A stretch of DNA of 64,000 nucleotides from Lentisphaeria bacterium. GTDB lineage: Bacteria; Verrucomicrobiota; Lentisphaeria; Oligosphaerales; Oligosphaeraceae. The translations under genes and the position numbers were made by a program. Shown piece after piece: positions 25,892 through 34,604 of the stretch. Location: positions 1-64,000 of the forward strand of contig JAEEYQ010000035.1 in assembly GCA_016288215.1 (NCBI GenBank), written 5' to 3'. The notes under the pieces are model-generated. The model saw nothing but the letters and a program-made list of their open reading frames with translations, was not told the origin of the DNA and searched no databases. Each line of letters starts with the position of its first letter. The first letter of the stretch is position 1.

Positions 25892-27016
25892 TCAGGGGGC
25901 GATTCGAGTCCACTTCTCCGTGCCGTTGGAATTGGCGACGATGGCCTCCAAGAAGCGCATCTCCGCCACGCCATCCGCGACGGACGGATAATCGCCGGGC
26001 TTGCCGCTGCGGATGGACTCCGCGAACATCTTGTAGATGTTGGCGAAGGCCTCGATGAAGCCCTCGGGATGTCCGGCGGGCAGCCGCGAATTGCGGGCGG
26101 CCTCGTCGCCGGTGCCCGGCCAGCCGCGGCGGAGGACCTGAATCGGCGCGTCGTTGGAGCGGATGATGAGGTTCTCCGGATCCTGCTCCTGCCATTCGAG
26201 GGCGGCCTTGTCGCCGTAGATCTTCAGGATGAAGTTGTTCTCTTCTCCCGTCGCCACTTCGCTGGCGAAGATGACGCCGCGGGCGCCGTTGCCGAAGCGC
26301 AGGAGGACGCTGCCGTCGTCGTCAAGACTTCTCCCCTCGACGAAGGTCGCGAGCTCCGCGCTGACCTCCAGAATGGGCATGCCCGTCACGAACTCAATGA
26401 GGTTTTGGGCATGGGTGCCGATGTCCGCCATGCAGCCGGAGATGCCGGCCTGTTTGGGATCGACCCGCCAGGCGGCCTGCTTGCCGGCGTTGGGGGCGGC
26501 CAGCCACCCGAGAGAATATTCCACATTGACCTTGCGGACCGTTCCCAAGGCGCCGCTGCGAATCAGCTGGCGGGCCTGCCGCACCATCGGGAAGCCCGTG
26601 TAGTTGTGCATCAGGCAGAACATCTTGCCGCTCCGCTTCACCAACGCCTCCAGATCGCTGGCCTCCGCCGAACTCATGGCCAGCGGCTTTTCGCACAGCA
26701 CATGGAAACCCGCCTCCAAAAACGCCTTGGCAATCTCATAGTGGCAGAAATTCGGCGTGCAGATGGTGACAAAGTCAATGCGTTTGTCCTCCGGCATGGC
26801 CAACTCACGCTGTATCATGGTCTTATAATCCGCATAGCCGCGGGCGGGGTCAAGATAGAGCTCCTCCGCGAACTGGGCTGATTTCGCGGCGTCGCGGCCG
26901 AAGACGCCGCTCACCAACTCGATTTCGCCATCCATTCTGGCCGCGATGCGATGCACGGCACCGATGAAGGCTCCGGGTCCGCCGCCGACCATTCCCATTC
27001 TGATTTTCCGTTTCAT
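25892..27016 (-). CDS. Gfo/Idh/MocA-family NAD(P)-dependent oxidoreductase
   Basis: The ATG at 27016 begins the conserved Rossmann fold (KIRMGMVGGGPGAFIG), with GGGAG about ten bases upstream; the frame is open to 27061. The 374-residue product shows VTICTPNFCHYEIAKAFLEAGFHVLCEKPLA in pieces: the CTPN and CEKPLA motifs are diagnostic, EKP carrying the catalytic Lys. A later Asp-His pair (CMADIGTHAQNLIEF) matches the family's active site. These enzymes oxidise or reduce sugars and inositols. It follows the TIM-barrel isomerase gene by 78 bp, a common catabolic pairing. Exact substrate unknown. Confidence 0.9.
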   Translation of the reverse strand: MKRKIRMGMVGGGPGAFIGAVHRIAARMDGEIELVSGVFGRDAAKSAQFAEELYLDPARGYADYKTMIQRELAMPEDKRIDFVTICTPNFCHYEIAKAFLEAGFHVLCEKPLAMSSAEASDLEALVKRSGKMFCLMHNYTGFPMVRQARQLIRSGALGTVRKVNVEYSLGWLAAPNAGKQAAWRVDPKQAGISGCMADIGTHAQNLIEFVTGMPILEVSAELATFVEGRSLDDDGSVLLRFGNGARGVIFASEVATGEENNFILKIYGDKAALEWQEQDPENLIIRSNDAPIQVLRRGWPGTGDEAARNSRLPAGHPEGFIEAFANIYKMFAESIRSGKPGDYPSVADGVAEMRFLEAIVANSNGTEKWTRIAP

Positions 27017-27094
27017 AATCTCAAAGCTCCCTGGTTTGCGTGTTTCTTCTATGACCGCCATGGCCGCGCCAATGCGCCGCCGCCAAGTCAGCTG

Positions 27095-28129
27095 TCATCC
27101 CTTCAGCATCGCGTTGAGGATGTAGAAATTCAGCTCCTCGTAGTCGCGGTCCGCAATGAGCTGGTCAATCTGGCTGTCATCCAGCGAGCGGGAGATTTCC
27201 AACAGTTTCAGGAAGATCTTCCGGCTGTATTCCAAATGCTTCAGATCGACGCCCTCCTTCTGGGTGCGCATGACCTTCACATCCAGCCCGATCCACTCGC
27301 CGTTGCTGCCGTAGCCGTGTTTGTCCAGCACCCGCACCTGATTGAGGGCGCGGCGCGGATCGACGGCGCCAAAGGTCTGGTCCTGATCGAACTTGAGGCC
27401 GTTCTGGTCGTTCAGATGGACGCTCCACAGCTTCTTGTGGGCCAACGCGAAGCCCATCTCGTCCGACGGACAGAGGTTGGCGAGAAGGGCGTGGGCGGTC
27501 TCGATGAGGCACCCCACGCGGTCGGGGGCGTTCGTGAGCAGTCCCATGGCAATGGCGTGGCCGATGGTGGGTATGTAGGCATGGTCCACCGGCTCATTGG
27601 GCTTGGACTCGATCATGATGCGGATGTTCGGGTCATAGTCCAACATCGCCTGCATGGCGGCCGCGATGCGCTCCGTCGCCACCACGGGGTCCTTGGCCTC
27701 GCGGATATAGGTGCCTTCCCGCGCCAGCCACAGGACGATGTTGCGGGTGCCCAAGGCGTTGGCGATGTCGATGGCGCGTTTGCTGCGCTCAATGGCGTAT
27801 TCACGGCACTTCGGGCAATTGTTGGTGTAGCCGCCGTCGATGGTCTGTGGCGCGAACCACATCCGCGGCGCCACGAATTCGGCGACCAGCCCGTGGTCGT
27901 CCAGAACCTTCTTCAGCTCGCTGGCCGCCTTGACAATCTCCGCCGGAGAGAGCTCCGCCAAATTCGGGACGGCGTCATCGTCGTGGAACTGGATGCCGTC
28001 AAAGCCGAGCTTCTTGTACTGTTCAAGCTTTTGGTTGAAGGGAATGGTGCGGCGAACCTCCGGTCCGAAGGGATCAGCTCCCTCATGGATGTTCCACGGA
28101 CCAAACGAAAAACGGAATGTGCCCTGCAT
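27095..28129 (-). CDS. Sugar isomerase/epimerase of the xylose isomerase-like TIM-barrel family
   Basis: GGAGGT four bases upstream fixes the ATG at 28129 (TTG at 28141 opens the frame). The 344-residue protein has an AP_endonuc_2-type barrel: QYKKLGFDGIQFHDDD with metal-binding His/Asp, then IRIMIESKPNEP with the metal Glu, GCLIETAHALL and WSVHLNDQNG. The FAPQTIDGGYTNNCPKC segment resembles bacterial xylose isomerases. It would interconvert aldose and ketose. It is the first gene of a two-gene operon with the Gfo/Idh oxidoreductase, which suggests catabolism of one sugar or polyol. It could be a true XylA variant, but I keep the broader call. Confidence 0.8.
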   Translation of the reverse strand: MQGTFRFSFGPWNIHEGADPFGPEVRRTIPFNQKLEQYKKLGFDGIQFHDDDAVPNLAELSPAEIVKAASELKKVLDDHGLVAEFVAPRMWFAPQTIDGGYTNNCPKCREYAIERSKRAIDIANALGTRNIVLWLAREGTYIREAKDPVVATERIAAAMQAMLDYDPNIRIMIESKPNEPVDHAYIPTIGHAIAMGLLTNAPDRVGCLIETAHALLANLCPSDEMGFALAHKKLWSVHLNDQNGLKFDQDQTFGAVDPRRALNQVRVLDKHGYGSNGEWIGLDVKVMRTQKEGVDLKHLEYSRKIFLKLLEISRSLDDSQIDQLIADRDYEELNFYILNAMLKG

Positions 28130-28319
28130 TTTTACCTCCAAGTCTTTGTTGTGACGTTCTTTCGGTTACGGCGAAAAAGCCTTGAAACGGCAATGTTCAG
28201 GACCCCACGCCTCATGAGGCCCCATCGCAAGACACAATATAACCTTATATATCCACTTTGACAATACCCCTTTGTGAGAATCCGCCGCGTCTCGCGTCGC
28301 GTCAAGACGAGAGGTGGCA

Positions 28320-28528
28320 GACGTCCCACTCTTCACTCTTCACTTTTCGCGTCCCCTGCCCCACTCTTCACTCTTCGCTTTTCACTTTTCGCGTCCCCTG
28401 CCCCACTCTTCACTCTTCGCTCTTCACTCTTCGCTCTTTACTCTTCACTCTTCACTCTTCGCTCTTCACTCTTCGCTCTTCGCTTTTCGCTTTTCGCGTC
28501 CCCTGCCCCGCTCTTCACTCTTCTCTTA
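28320..28528. repeat. Heptanucleotide tandem repeat (ACTCTTC type)
   Basis: The gap 28130-28636 is filled mostly by ACTCTTC, GCTCTTC and GCTTTTC units in strict 7-bp register. Four interspersed copies of GCGTCCCCTGCCCC (itself two heptamers) break the array. Frames across it give Ser/Leu/Phe low-complexity translations and are not genes. Confidence 0.85.
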
Positions 28529-28544
28529 TCACAAAAAGACAAAA

Positions 28545-28569
28545 GGCGTCACGTTGTCAACGTGGCGCC
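28545..28569 (-). terminator. Intrinsic terminator of the 86-residue protein gene
   Basis: An 11-bp stem (one G-T pair) with loop GTC is followed on the minus strand by TTTTGTCTTTTTG. It lies 68 bp past the stop of the 28637-28897 gene. Confidence 0.75.
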
Positions 28570-28636
28570 CTTTTACAAAGAATCGACAAGGGAAGGCCGA
28601 CAACACATCAGCCTCCTCATGTCCTCAACAAATGAA

Positions 28637-28897
28637 TTACTTATTGTACTCTTCCTTTTTGGCCTCAAGCTGCTTCTCGAGGTCGTTGATTTCCTTCTTC
28701 AGATCAACCTTTTCAGCACGCTTCAGAGCGGCGGCAATGTCGCGGCGGAGCCCCAGGTCAACGCCCTTCCAGAACTTGGCGGTACCAATGAAATCACCAT
28801 ACTTCTCAAAGAGCTCGTTGGCGGCGGCGCGGGCTTGCTTCGCAAACTGGCGGCCTTCCTGCATGTTCTTTTTCTGGGCATCGGTCATTTTAGGCAT
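28637..28897 (-). CDS. Small charged helical protein, unknown function
   Basis: The 86-residue product begins MPKMTDAQKKNMQEGRQFAK and ends in a Lys/Glu coiled coil (KKEINDLEKQLEAKKEEYNK). It has no signal peptide or membrane helix and 22 lysines or arginines among its residues. GGAG lies seven bases upstream, and codon use is highly biased (AAG, GAG, CTC), suggesting strong expression. It stands alone with its own terminator and a long AT-rich upstream gap. I do not recognise the family; a nucleic-acid- or ribosome-associated small protein is one possibility, unsupported. Confidence 0.7.
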   Translation of the reverse strand: MPKMTDAQKKNMQEGRQFAKQARAAANELFEKYGDFIGTAKFWKGVDLGLRRDIAAALKRAEKVDLKKEINDLEKQLEAKKEEYNK

Positions 28898-29479
28898 TTT
28901 TGTTCTCCTGTTTGTTGTGCCTTGTTTTACAATGGAATCCGTGAAATTCCTCTTCAGCCGGTCTCATCGTGATTTGCGGTCAAAGCATTCACAACAACAC
29001 ACCGAAAACCACATCAAGCCCAACTAAAAAGGAATCCACGAATTCACGATTGTGGAAAAACAACTCAATCAATGAAAACATATATAATATGGATGTAATG
29101 TCAAATAATTCAAATCCTTTTTCAATTTTATTCGACTTTTTTTTAAGATTAGGGGTAATTTTATCAGTAATTGATATGCATCACATGTCATGTCTCTAGT
29201 CATATATTCTCGTTCTCTTTGTTAAGACAAGAGACATGAAAAGCCACAAAATCATAATCGTGGAGACTATGCAAAGGCAAGGTTCGGGGCTCTAAAGTAA
29301 AAGGTGACACAGTCATTTCGGATTTTGCCTTGTCCCGCCATCGCGCAAGCCAAAGCGGATTAACCCATGATTACATAACATACGCCATTTCAGCATCTTA
29401 AAGAATCCATGCCATGACAGGTCCATATGCCATCATGCCCCCAATAAGAGCCGCAAAAGCACTAAAAAGTAGTTTTTCA
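28898..29479. other. AT-rich intergenic region of 582 bp
   Basis: It contains the upstream region of the small protein gene. From about 29030 to 29210 it is markedly richer in A+T than the surrounding DNA. A TCTCTTTGT/ACAAGAGA imperfect stem lies near 29214-29236. The one short plus-strand frame (28969-29199) has no SD or convincing composition. A small RNA is possible, but I cannot support one. Confidence 0.35.
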
Positions 29480-30148
29480 CTAATTATGAATTGCCAATTG
29501 ATTTACGAAATCTGAAAAGGCGGGGCAGTCGCAGCCCAAGTCCGCCAGAAGCTGCATTTGCTGAGCGAAATGCTCTGGAGAGACATTGCACCATGGATGC
29601 TCCACATCCGGAATTCCATGATAGGTCAAGATGACGGATTTTCCCTCCTTCAGCGCGGCGACGACCGACTGGAAGCCTTCGGGACGGTCGTCGCAAAGCA
29701 GATAGGAAGGCAGATTGTAGAGGTCCAGCGCCTCCATGTCCAGCGGGAGGGGGTGGCCGGTCCTCGCGGCCCTGTAGCCTAGCCGTTTCACCGCCTCGGC
29801 CGCCGTCGCCGCAAAGGGACCGCCAGGGTATGCGTAGACCGATGGAGCCGGCAGCCCCTCTTCGCGGAACATCTCCTCCACATAGGACACCTGCGCCATA
29901 TTCTCCTCAACGGAAAGTTTGGCGGGATCCGCATGATCCCGCGTGTGGTTGCCCAGCTCGAAGCCCAACTGATGCAGGGTCTGCAGATCCTTTCGGAACA
30001 TCCCCTGCTTCAGCGGATGAATCGGCGAATCGCAGAACCAATCGCAGACAAAGAACGTGGCCTTGAAGCTGTGCTTCTGCAAAATCGGCACCGCGTTGTC
30101 CAGCTGGGACCGCACCACATCATCAAAAGTAATCACTGCCGTCGGCAT
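29480..30148 (-). CDS. Polysaccharide deacetylase family protein (NodB homology)
   Basis: GGAGAGGAATA upstream sets the ATG at 30148. The 222-residue protein shows the NodB motifs: motif 1 ITFDD with the catalytic and metal Asp, motif 2 GNHTRDHAD giving the two metal His, motif 3 YAYPGGPF, and a late LTYHGIP. There is no signal peptide, so it is probably cytoplasmic. Such enzymes remove N- or O-acetyl groups from amino sugars or act on related amides. The start lies 60 bp after the stop of the glycosidase-like gene on the same strand, so a shared role in glycan degradation is likely. Confidence 0.85.
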   Translation of the reverse strand: MPTAVITFDDVVRSQLDNAVPILQKHSFKATFFVCDWFCDSPIHPLKQGMFRKDLQTLHQLGFELGNHTRDHADPAKLSVEENMAQVSYVEEMFREEGLPAPSVYAYPGGPFAATAAEAVKRLGYRAARTGHPLPLDMEALDLYNLPSYLLCDDRPEGFQSVVAALKEGKSVILTYHGIPDVEHPWCNVSPEHFAQQMQLLADLGCDCPAFSDFVNQLAIHN

Positions 30149-30208
30149 TATTCCTCTCCATTTCATCATGACGCCACTTCATTCGCCCCAAAGGCCCGAA
30201 TTGACGTC

Positions 30209-32131
30209 TTATTGCAGAACAATCATCTTCGCCTCATAAGGGGCGAATTCAAGGTCAAGGACCGTTCCCTTCCATGTGACGCCACCTTGAGTGCCCAGGA
30301 CATTTGATGCATCTGCAAATCCCTTATTCACAGATACTTGTGCATTCACCGCCGTTTTCTTGCCATTGACCGTCAAAAGATAGGTCCTGCCCTCATGGCT
30401 CCAGACGCGGACATCAATGCCGCCCTTCACGACCTTCACCTGCGGCGCCGCCTCGATGGACAGGATGACAGGAACAAAGCGCTTGATTTCCTCCGCCACG
30501 CGGCAAACGCGGCCGAAGCTTTCCTCAAAGGGAATTTTCACCACAGGGCGCTTCAAATCAAAGAAGGAATAGTAGACGAGGCCGTTGGCCCCATTGACGA
30601 TGGCCATCCATGACATGGCGCGCATTTCCTCCTCCGTCGGCGGACGGGTTTTGGAGCGCGCCTCCTCCGTGTCCCGATAGCAGGCCCAGTCGAAGGCCTG
30701 GGGCACCTGCCACATGGCGCGCTGGCCGTTGGTCTGTTGCCGCACGGCGCGGGCTTGCACGCCGGCCTCTCCCAAATCCCCCGGAACCGGATAGGGGTCT
30801 GTGCCGATCACGTCGAAGCTGTTCAGATAGCGGCTGATTTCATGATACTGGTAGAGGACAACCCACGTGGGATGGTCAGGGTCCAGCTCCTCCATGAGCC
30901 GCTGCCGCCCGTCAAGGCGCTCCATCATGGTGGAGGGCAGCTCATCGTTGATGTACCACGCCAGCAGCGCGGGATGGCCTTTGAACCGTTCCGTCTTCCG
31001 TTGGATGAACGCCTGCTCCTCCGCCTCCGTCGTGATATCCTTCGGGCAGCCGTGAATGCCATGGAAGATGTCCTTTACGGAGTAGAGAATCTTCAAGCCG
31101 TGTCGGTCGATCATGTCCATTGTGGCCGTGTCGTCAGGAGGATTGTAGGACATCAGGCAATTGAACGCCGTCTTGGAGAAAAGCACCAGATCCGCCTCGT
31201 TCACGGAACCCCAATACATGCCCAAGGGGAAGAAGGGCTTGCCGTCCACGATCAGCCGGCGGTGTCCGTCAATGTAGTTTCGCCGTTTCGGAAGCGCGGC
31301 GACCTTCTCGAAGCGGCATTCGCTTGTCCCCTGATGGGTGCCGTCCTTCAGCGAGAAGTCCGCCACCAAGCGGTACTTGCCGTTGGACAGCTCGGCGGCG
31401 TCGATGACAGCCGCGGCATAGCGCTCCGTGACCTCCGTTGGGGCAAAAGTCGTAATCAGTTGACCATCAGCCGTATAGATGCGGAAGCTGCCGCGGACAT
31501 CCGCCGGCGTCGCGTTCCACGTGCCGAGACTCAAGCCGCCCCGAAACTCGATGGGCCCCTCCGCCGCCAATCCACGGTAGAGGTTGGCCGTGAGGCTTCC
31601 CATCAGAGGCGGATAGTAGCGTCGGCAGCTCACATCATCGAACCACGCCTTGCCCGTCATGCCCTTGTTGACATAGACGTCCAAAACGGCATGGTTGGCC
31701 ATTTCGGGAATCTGCCATTGCGACCGAATCTGTATCCAGTCCGATGTCCCTTTGACGCCAACAGGATAGCCGCCGCCCAGATAGGCTCCTTTGTCATAGC
31801 CTTCCAGACAAAGAGTCGCGCCACCATCCTCGCCTTGAACGTCTTCCGTCTTCACCCAGCAGGAGAACTCGTACATCGTCCCCGGCTCGCAGTCCAAGGC
31901 GATGCTGCACAACCGATAGACATTCGGGTCGCCGTTCGTGAAGCTCATGCATTTGCCGCCATTTCGCCCCCCATCGACGACACGATAGACCGACGGGTCG
32001 CAGCTCCAATGCATGGCGGCGCCATCGGCGGTCATCTCCTCAAAGCCCGGGTTCTTCACTAGGTTCGGCCCCACAGCTTCACCAAAAGCCATGCTTCCCG
32101 CCAGCAAAAGTCCCATAATCCAAGTTTTCAT
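30209..32131 (-). CDS. Secreted glycoside hydrolase-like protein with N-terminal carbohydrate-binding module
   Basis: AAAGGAAATAAA precedes the ATG at 32131. The signal peptide (MKTWIMGLLLAGSMAFGEA) is followed by a CBM4/9-like module (NLVKNPGFEE, then YEFSCWVKTE and AWFDDVSCRRY), a beta-sandwich, and a GH2/GH5-type TIM barrel from about residue 270 (RLIVDGKPFFPLGMYWG). YINDELPS near residue 390 offers the likely acid/base Glu, and VVYYSFFD-like strands close the barrel. A small all-beta domain ends the protein. Substrate is unknown. It probably forms an operon with the deacetylase downstream. Confidence 0.75.
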   Translation of the reverse strand: MKTWIMGLLLAGSMAFGEAVGPNLVKNPGFEEMTADGAAMHWSCDPSVYRVVDGGRNGGKCMSFTNGDPNVYRLCSIALDCEPGTMYEFSCWVKTEDVQGEDGGATLCLEGYDKGAYLGGGYPVGVKGTSDWIQIRSQWQIPEMANHAVLDVYVNKGMTGKAWFDDVSCRRYYPPLMGSLTANLYRGLAAEGPIEFRGGLSLGTWNATPADVRGSFRIYTADGQLITTFAPTEVTERYAAAVIDAAELSNGKYRLVADFSLKDGTHQGTSECRFEKVAALPKRRNYIDGHRRLIVDGKPFFPLGMYWGSVNEADLVLFSKTAFNCLMSYNPPDDTATMDMIDRHGLKILYSVKDIFHGIHGCPKDITTEAEEQAFIQRKTERFKGHPALLAWYINDELPSTMMERLDGRQRLMEELDPDHPTWVVLYQYHEISRYLNSFDVIGTDPYPVPGDLGEAGVQARAVRQQTNGQRAMWQVPQAFDWACYRDTEEARSKTRPPTEEEMRAMSWMAIVNGANGLVYYSFFDLKRPVVKIPFEESFGRVCRVAEEIKRFVPVILSIEAAPQVKVVKGGIDVRVWSHEGRTYLLTVNGKKTAVNAQVSVNKGFADASNVLGTQGGVTWKGTVLDLEFAPYEAKMIVLQ

Positions 32132-32257
32132 TTTATTTCCTTTTTCGCAAGAAAATGAATACACGACACCCCATGGAACGCTTTTGACATTAAAACGTAC
32201 ACCCCATTTCGCTGTCTTTCAAACGATGAGGGGACTTTTTAGGCTCAATCGTGACGA

Positions 32258-32395
32258 GGGACAAGGGACAAGGGACGGGAGACGAGAGACGAGGGACGGG
32301 AGACGAGAGACGAGGGACGGGAGGAGATGAGACGGGGGACGGGAGGAGATGAGACGGGGGACGGGAGATGAGACGAAGGAGGAGGGACGGGATGT
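32258..32395. repeat. Heptanucleotide tandem repeat (GRGACGR type)
   Basis: In the 460-bp gap between two divergent genes, about 20 units such as GGGACGA, GAGACGA and GGGACGG run in 7-bp register. Two longer GGAGGAGATGAGACGGG units interrupt them. No gene is visible in 32132-32590. The right end carries a TATTATATATATAAA stretch that may be the -10 region for pgm. Confidence 0.8.
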
Positions 32396-32590
32396 GTCTC
32401 ACTCTTCTCTTTTTCCATTTCGGCGGATGACAATGACTTTTGGGCAATCAACTTGAAAACGTCCCTTTGCCGAATAGATTTATAGCATGGTTGTGGAAAA
32501 GGGCCGCCGCGACACATGACGCCGCCCCGTTCCGCCCGTCACGAAAACCGTTCGTTCTCTATACCTATTATATATATAAAGGAAAGCACG

Positions 32591-34216
32591 ATGTTGAACC
32601 CTCTGGCCGGCTCTCCCGTCCCCCCTGCCCTCCTGCAGGACATCCCCCAACTCATCTCCCAATACTACCTTGCAAAGCCCAATTTGGCTGAACCGGGCCA
32701 GGGCGTCACTTTCGGGACCTCCGGCCACCGCGGCACATCCCTTAACGGCACCTTCACCGAAAGCCACATTCTGGCCATCGCACAGGCCATCTGCGACTAC
32801 CGCAAGGAAAAGGGCATCACCGGCCCCATCTACCTCGGCAAGGACACCCATGCGCTCTCACATCCTGCATATGCCACTGTCATTCAGGTACTTGCGGCAA
32901 ACCAAACCAATGTGTTCATTGATGAACACGACGGCTACACCCCCACGCCCGTCGTCTCCCACGCCATCCTCTGCCACAACCGAAACCGCAAAACCGACCT
33001 GGCGGACGGCATCATCATCACCCCCTCCCACAACCCGCCATCCGACGGCGGCATCAAATACAATCCCCCCAATGGCGGACCGGCGGACACCGATGTGACC
33101 TCTTGGATCGCCAACGCCGCCAACCAACATCTTAAGAACGGCAACCGCGATGTGGCCGCCCTGCCCTATACGGAAGCGCGAAAATCCTCCTGCATCCAGC
33201 CTTACGACTATGTGACCCCCTATGTGGAGGACCTGGCCAACATCATCGACATGGACGCCATCGCCCGCAAAGGCATCAACATCGGGGTGGACGCCCTCGG
33301 CGGCGCGGGCCTCGCCTACTGGCGCCCCGTGGCCAAACACTACGGCTTCAACATGACCATCCGCAACGATGTGCCAGACCCCACCTTCCGCTTCATGCAC
33401 GTGGACCACGACGGCCGCATCCGCATGGACTGCTCCTCCAAATACGCCATGGCCAGTCTCATCGTGCTTCGGAAGAGCTTCGACATCGCCTTCGGCAATG
33501 ATCCGGACTTTGACCGCCACGGCATCGTGACGCCAGACGGAGGACTGATGAATCCCAACGCCTATCTGGCTGCCGCCATTCATTACTTGTTCTCCAGCAG
33601 GAACTTATGGAAAAACAACCTGGCCGTTGGCAAAACGGTGGTCAGCAGCAGCATGATTGACCGTGTGGCCGCCCGATTGGGACGCACCCTCTACGAGGTG
33701 CCCGTCGGCTTCAAATGGTTCGCACCCGGCCTCTTCGACGGTTCTCTCGGCTTCGGCGGCGAAGAAAGCGCCGGCGCCAGTTTCCTGCGGAAGGACGGCA
33801 CGGTCTGGAGCACGGACAAGGACGGCATCATCATGGCTCTGCTGGCGGCGGAGATTTTGGCGGTGACCGGCCAGACGCCCAGCCAGCACTACGCCAAGCT
33901 GTGCGAGACCGAAGGCGTCTTCCATTACGCGCGGCTGGATCAACGCATGGCTCCAGAACAGATGGCGGCCGTGGGCAAGCTGTCGGCAGACTCCGTGACC
34001 GTCAGCACCCTCGGCGGCAGCCCCATCACCGCCATTCTGACCCAGGCGCCAGGCAATGGCAAATCCATCGGAGGCGTGAAGATCATCACGAAAGACGGCT
34101 GGGCCGCCATCCGCCCCTCCGGCACGGAGCCCATCTGCAAAATCTATGCGGAAAGCCAGATTTCCGATGCGCATCTCACTGCCATGCAACAGGATGCGGC
34201 AAAACTCATCCATTAG
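32591..34216 (+). CDS. pgm: Phosphoglucomutase (alpha-D-glucose phosphate-specific)
   Basis: I start at the ATG at 32591 with AAAGGAA seven bases upstream; the frame opens at 32516. The 541-residue protein has the length of E. coli Pgm. Motifs: FGTSGHRGTS near the N-terminus, the phosphoserine loop IITPSHNPPSDGG, the metal-binding loop NDPDFDRHG, the sugar-binding GGEESAGASF and the C-terminal RPSGTEPICKIYAES. It interconverts glucose 1- and 6-phosphate in the cytoplasm, linking glycogen or glycan use to glycolysis. Fully typical, single-gene unit. Confidence 0.95.
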   Translation: MLNPLAGSPVPPALLQDIPQLISQYYLAKPNLAEPGQGVTFGTSGHRGTSLNGTFTESHILAIAQAICDYRKEKGITGPIYLGKDTHALSHPAYATVIQVLAANQTNVFIDEHDGYTPTPVVSHAILCHNRNRKTDLADGIIITPSHNPPSDGGIKYNPPNGGPADTDVTSWIANAANQHLKNGNRDVAALPYTEARKSSCIQPYDYVTPYVEDLANIIDMDAIARKGINIGVDALGGAGLAYWRPVAKHYGFNMTIRNDVPDPTFRFMHVDHDGRIRMDCSSKYAMASLIVLRKSFDIAFGNDPDFDRHGIVTPDGGLMNPNAYLAAAIHYLFSSRNLWKNNLAVGKTVVSSSMIDRVAARLGRTLYEVPVGFKWFAPGLFDGSLGFGGEESAGASFLRKDGTVWSTDKDGIIMALLAAEILAVTGQTPSQHYAKLCETEGVFHYARLDQRMAPEQMAAVGKLSADSVTVSTLGGSPITAILTQAPGNGKSIGGVKIITKDGWAAIRPSGTEPICKIYAESQISDAHLTAMQQDAAKLIH

Positions 34217-34232
34217 GGGGAAGAGCAAAAAA

Positions 34233-34253
34233 AGACCGGCTTTAGGCCGGTCT
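34233..34253 (-). terminator. Terminator for the tRNA-Gln pair (and possibly pgm)
   Basis: An 8-bp perfect stem (AGACCGGC / GCCGGTCT) with a 5-base loop has an A-tract on its left (34226-34233). On the minus strand it therefore ends in a U-tract just past the tRNA genes. On the plus strand it lies 16 bp after pgm but lacks a T-tract. Confidence 0.75.
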
Positions 34254-34263
34254 GTTCATGATG

Positions 34264-34337
34264 TGGCTGCCTGACCTGGACTCGAACCAAGACAAACTGA
34301 ACCAGAATCAGTTGTGCTACCATTACACCATCAGGCA
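34264..34337 (-). tRNA. tRNA-Gln (CUG)
   Basis: The minus strand folds into a cloverleaf: acceptor TGCCTGA/TCAGGCA, D arm with GGTGTAATGGTAGCAC, anticodon stem ACTGA/TCAGT around loop TTCTGGT (anticodon CTG), T arm with GGTTCGAGTCC, and an encoded CCA end. Length is 74 bases with no intron. It is the promoter-distal copy of two identical genes separated by 27 bp. Confidence 0.95.
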
Positions 34338-34364
34338 ATTGTTCAATTGTGGCGTTTGGAAAGG

Positions 34365-34438
34365 TGGCTGCCTGACCTGGACTCGAACCAAGACAAACTG
34401 AACCAGAATCAGTTGTGCTACCATTACACCATCAGGCA
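34365..34438 (-). tRNA. tRNA-Gln (CUG), second identical copy
   Basis: The sequence is identical over all 74 bases to the copy at 34264-34337, with the same CTG anticodon and encoded CCA. It is transcribed first. Upstream an AT-rich TTTAATATA about 15 bases away may be the -10; I see no clean -35. Confidence 0.95.
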
Positions 34439-34604
34439 TCTTGTCCAAACACGTATATTAAAGTACCCTTTGTTCTGAAATCTTCAAGTTAAGAGATGAA
34501 AAAAAGTGGAGGAACGGTATATTTATGGAAAGACGCCGTCTTCCCCCACCAAGAGGCCCCAAGGGAAAGAGCGGCCCAACATTCTTCAGCGATAAATTTG
34601 CAAT

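Noticed and set aside
28274..28972. 232-codon open frame across the ACTCTTC array
   Set aside because: Its first half is translated heptamer repeat and the second half is antisense to the small protein gene.
29214..29330. Small RNA or SRP-like RNA
   Set aside because: An imperfect stem and AT-rich context are present, but no diagnostic SRP, 6S or tmRNA motif could be found.
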